A stretch of DNA of 32,988 bases from the NCBI GenBank assembly GCA_019155205.2, contig JAHNZQ020000172.1, positions 1,144,979 to 1,177,966 of the forward strand. The letters are read 5' to 3'. The position numbers and the translations under genes were made by a program. Every line of letters starts with the position of its first letter. The stretch's first letter is position 1. The stretch comes from Gracilaria vermiculophylla (Eukaryota; Rhodophyta; Florideophyceae; Gracilariales; Gracilariaceae). The notes under the pieces were generated by a model. It searched no databases. It worked only from the letters and a program-made list of their open reading frames with translations, and was not told the DNA's origin. This document shows, piece after piece, positions 30,463 to 32,988 of the stretch.

Positions 30463-30479
30463 TGAGGATGCCCCTCCCT

Positions 30480-30895
30480 AAGGCTAGACTCCCTCAGTTA
30501 GTTTTCCTGGGCCTGCTCCGCCTGAGGCGGGGATTCATGCTGCTCGCCAACCATTGCTTGAGCAGTGATTTCCCCATGAGGGGGGTTAGGATCGGTAGCC
30601 GCGTTGGCGGATCGAACCGGACCTGCCGGGTACTGCCTCAATGGCGCTGCCGTCATTGAGGGGACGACATGCGAGAAGTCCGACTTGGCTCAGAGATACG
30701 ACGCGATGGGTACCTTTCCCTTCTCTTCCAGGGTGAGGGCCTCATAGTTCACCACCACCTTCCCCATTTCCTTCAGTGAGAGGAGACATTGTGGAGAGGT
30801 GTGGCCATTCATATAACACAGGTGACAGATGAGGGCCGATCTCCTCTGTTGAGGGTGAACTCGCCGGTTATCGGAGAGGCATACTGCGGGACGAG
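30480..30895 (-). pseudogene. Nucleocapsid zinc-knuckle segment of gypsy C
   Basis: At 30786-30827 the minus strand encodes CHLCYMNGHTSPQC, an intact CX2CX4HX4C retroviral-type zinc knuckle. It is followed by SLKEMGKVVVNYEALTLEEK and a Pro/Ala-rich linker to the protease. Confidence 0.75.
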
Positions 30896-30900
30896 AGTCC

Positions 30901-31395
30901 TGTTAGAACACTGGGTCAATAATTGAGAACGTGAACGATGGTCACCAGCCGGGGAGAAGTCGGCAGGTCGACCGGAGTTTGTATAGAGAATCAGACCTTC
31001 AAAAGCGAGGCCACAGTATATGATTTCTACGGTACCCCTTTAGATGCACTAGCTATGAAACATCTTATTGCCAGCTATGCAAAGTCGAAACGAATGTCCT
31101 TCATGGGACAGTGGTCCTTTGCAAGATGCTTCTAGAACATTCCGTCGTGGACACAATTCGGATGCTTACATTGACAACAAGAGTGCCGATAGGGTCCTGT
31201 TAGGCCTATGACTTCAAACATAGCATAGTGACATGGATTGTCAAATGGGGTTGTAAAGCCTGATTAGGGAAAACAACACATCGAATCAAACTGCAATTTC
31301 ACGAGGAATGCATCTAAGCTACGTCAACCATATAATATGAAGTCTATTACTCATGATTCATATAATAAAAGCATAAAACAATGTAAATCCTAACA
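30901..31395. mobile_element. Solo LTR (495 bp) with TSD AGTCC inside gypsy C gag
   Basis: It starts TGTTAG and ends CTAACA (perfect 6-bp inverted ends). AGTCC flanks it at 30896-30900 and 31396-31400. Gag similarity stops at one side and resumes with the knuckle segment on the other. The family is different from the other LTRs in the window. Orientation is undecided; the plus-strand 3' end is AT-rich with AATAAA. Confidence 0.78.
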
Positions 31396-31400
31396 AGTCC

Positions 31401-32988
31401 TTCCATCCAGGCCGCTGAGTGCGGAATATCCCGTTCGAATACGGTTTGCGCGGTGCGTCGACGTACAGCGCGGACCCAGTTTGGGCCGTTTCGAACGAGG
31501 TCTCCGCGGTAGACGACAGGTCCGTAGTAGGTACAGATAGTGCGCCGTCTTGCGCGAGCTGAACGTTATCGTACCCCAACTGGGACTCCACTCCAAACAA
31601 CGGGAATGCGATGGATGAACCGGTGTTCACCAACAACGTCTTGGCGGACTTTTCCCGTTCTTTGGGGCCCCGTACGTGGAGCGCATCCCTTCTGCTTGTT
31701 TGTACTGCACCAAATCGAGGTATGCCGACTTTGGTTTGTCTTCCTGGCAACGGTCCACGAGAGTCCGGATTGCCGGGATGAGTCCATCGATGAACATCGT
31801 ACAGCGCTCCCCAGTCGGTAGACATTCCCACAGCGGTGGAAGGCTTTGTTGAGCCGTACCGAGTATTCGGTCTTTCCCTCTTCAGGGCGTTGGCGGGTCT
31901 CCGTCAGGGCAGGGATTGCGTTCTGGATGGCGGTGTTTCTTGCGTACGAGCGTAACACATACTGCACTGCCTCCGGCCAGCACGTCACTACTTCTTCGAA
32001 GGCACGCGAAGAACGACGTACTGAGTTGCACTGGTCCTCCGCAATTACCCTTAAAAAATAGGGCAACGCAACGAAGGCTCGGACATCGTTCATCCCGAGT
32101 ACATCGGCTTCCGCGACGAACCGCGCGAGGACGTCGAGCACCAATATTGGGTCTTCTCCACTGAAGTGGTGGTTGCGTAGCGCCAACTGCATCTGTTTGA
32201 TGCAGTTGCGCACCTTCCCCGTTTTATGGGGCGTTCAATCCAGCGAGGAATCTTCGAGTCGGTAGAACCGGTATGAAAGGAGCTTCCGATAGAGGCGGTT
32301 CGTCGGCTTTAGCTCCTTCAACCCATTCTGGGATCTTCCCCATGATCGGGTACGTACCGCGCCATACGTGGCCGTTGACCGCTTCGAGCGGGGAGTACGC
32401 TTGCGATCGTCATCGTCGGGGTCCGAATCCGAGGAATCGGAATTTTCCGGGCGGTTCCGGGAGGACTCTGACGATGATGAGTCGTTGTCACTATCCCCAT
32501 GGGGGTCCTTCCGATTGTTGCGGCGATTGTCCTTTCCGGTGTTCCTGGCGCGTTGCGAGGGGGCTGCCGGAGTGTCCGGGTCTTCTATGAGAATAGTTTG
32601 CTCCACCGTCTCGAGACGGGCGCGGACGCGGCGAAAGCGCTCATCGACGTTTTCTACAAACGTGGCGGGTTCACCGAAAGTCTCCATGATGGAGTTAACA
32701 TCCAACCACAGTGTGGAGATCCTCGGCAATTTTCTTTACAGAGTGTTCCAGAACGGCCGCTAGGAGTTCCTGGAACTCCGTGACGAGCACTTTGTGGGCA
32801 TTTCGCAAATGGTGGAGTTGGGCGTCCAGGTTTCGGACCTGGAGGGTGTCGGTACTTCCCTGTTGTGGTACTGTCAGCCCTCCTGTCGAGGTAGTAAAGC
32901 ACAACGTCCGTTAGGAGTTTTTAGTGACTCCAAAGGCGCGTATTCCTAAAGGTGGTCTCCGGTATCCGCTGTCGCGAGCCGGGGGAAT
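31401..32988 (-). pseudogene. Gag of gypsy C
   Basis: A coiled, charged N-terminal part (ENVDERFRRVRARLETVEQT, then an Asp/Ser/Arg-rich stretch) is followed, in the same frame across a TGA at 32235-32237, by a gag core (RNCIKQMQLALRNHHF, FVALPYFLRVIAEDQ, then AFHRCGNVY). A frameshift near 31810 leads into FIDGLIPAIRTLVDRCQ and LVQYKQAEG, the usual gag C-domain pattern. The N-terminus may extend beyond the window edge. Confidence 0.7.

Larger units (their letters stand above)
29659..32988 (-). mobile_element. Ty3/gypsy element C, gag-protease half, truncated
   Basis: Minus-strand order from the window edge: charged gag N-terminus, gag core, CCHC knuckle (30786-30827), retropepsin (30462-29968) and the protease-RT linker (29958-29659). 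It stops before RT. The upstream end, including any 5' LTR, lies beyond 32988. A 495-bp solo LTR is inserted between gag core and knuckle. Confidence 0.78.

Noticed and set aside
1..32988. CRISPR array, rRNA or bacterial operon
   Set aside because: No regularly spaced repeats, no rRNA-like stretch and no bacterial gene layout. All recognised genes are eukaryotic or retrotransposon types.

Overview
The window looks like nuclear DNA of an intron-poor eukaryote. It carries Ty1/copia and Ty3/gypsy retrotransposons, miniature LTR elements primed by an initiator-tRNA-Met fragment, a TIR DNA transposon, a eukaryotic-type protein kinase, and a TATA box ahead of an intronless membrane-protein gene. 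A red alga or an oomycete-like protist would fit; this is a guess from element types, and no host gene fixes the lineage. A 100-base run of N at 22236-22335 shows that this is a draft assembly.

Layout. 1-701: no gene, several hairpins. 702-3582: a DNA transposon with TIRs and one 507-codon transposase-like ORF. 3583-5029: no recognised gene. 5030-9995 (minus): decayed Ty3/gypsy element A (protease, RT, RNase H, integrase, chromodomain-like tail). A 304-bp TRIM (5673-5976) and a 284-bp solo copia LTR (7780-8063) interrupt it, both with matching target-site duplications. 10240-12203 (plus): 5'-truncated copia element (RT-RNase H, one in-frame stop, probable 3' LTR). 12204-13917 (minus): a second copia (gag, protease, PBS and 5' LTR), cut off where the first copia ends. 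15490-21080 (minus): Ty3/gypsy element B, a chromovirus, with a probable 3' LTR and a second, plus-strand TRIM (18876-19184) between protease and RT. 22056-22669: two copies of a 180-bp promoter-bearing repeat around the assembly gap and a gypsy protease fragment. 23725-25197: host membrane-protein gene of unknown function. 26382-27236 (minus): small protein-kinase gene; 27890-28690 (minus) is its decayed duplicate. 29659-32988 (minus): gag-protease half of Ty3/gypsy element C, interrupted by a 495-bp solo LTR with a 5-bp TSD.

Most of the window is therefore nested transposable-element debris around two apparently intact host genes. The most interesting items are the two complete TRIMs and the TIR transposon. 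The TRIMs differ in sequence but share a layout: LTRs of 71-79 bp, an initiator-tRNA-Met anticodon-arm PBS, tRNA-like A/B-box motifs spanning the LTR/PBS junction, and a purine-rich tract. The TIR transposon has palindromic subterminal repeats and a transposase-like protein with an HADNC / GHTKNRCD signature. All family assignments come from reading motifs by eye; no database search was done.
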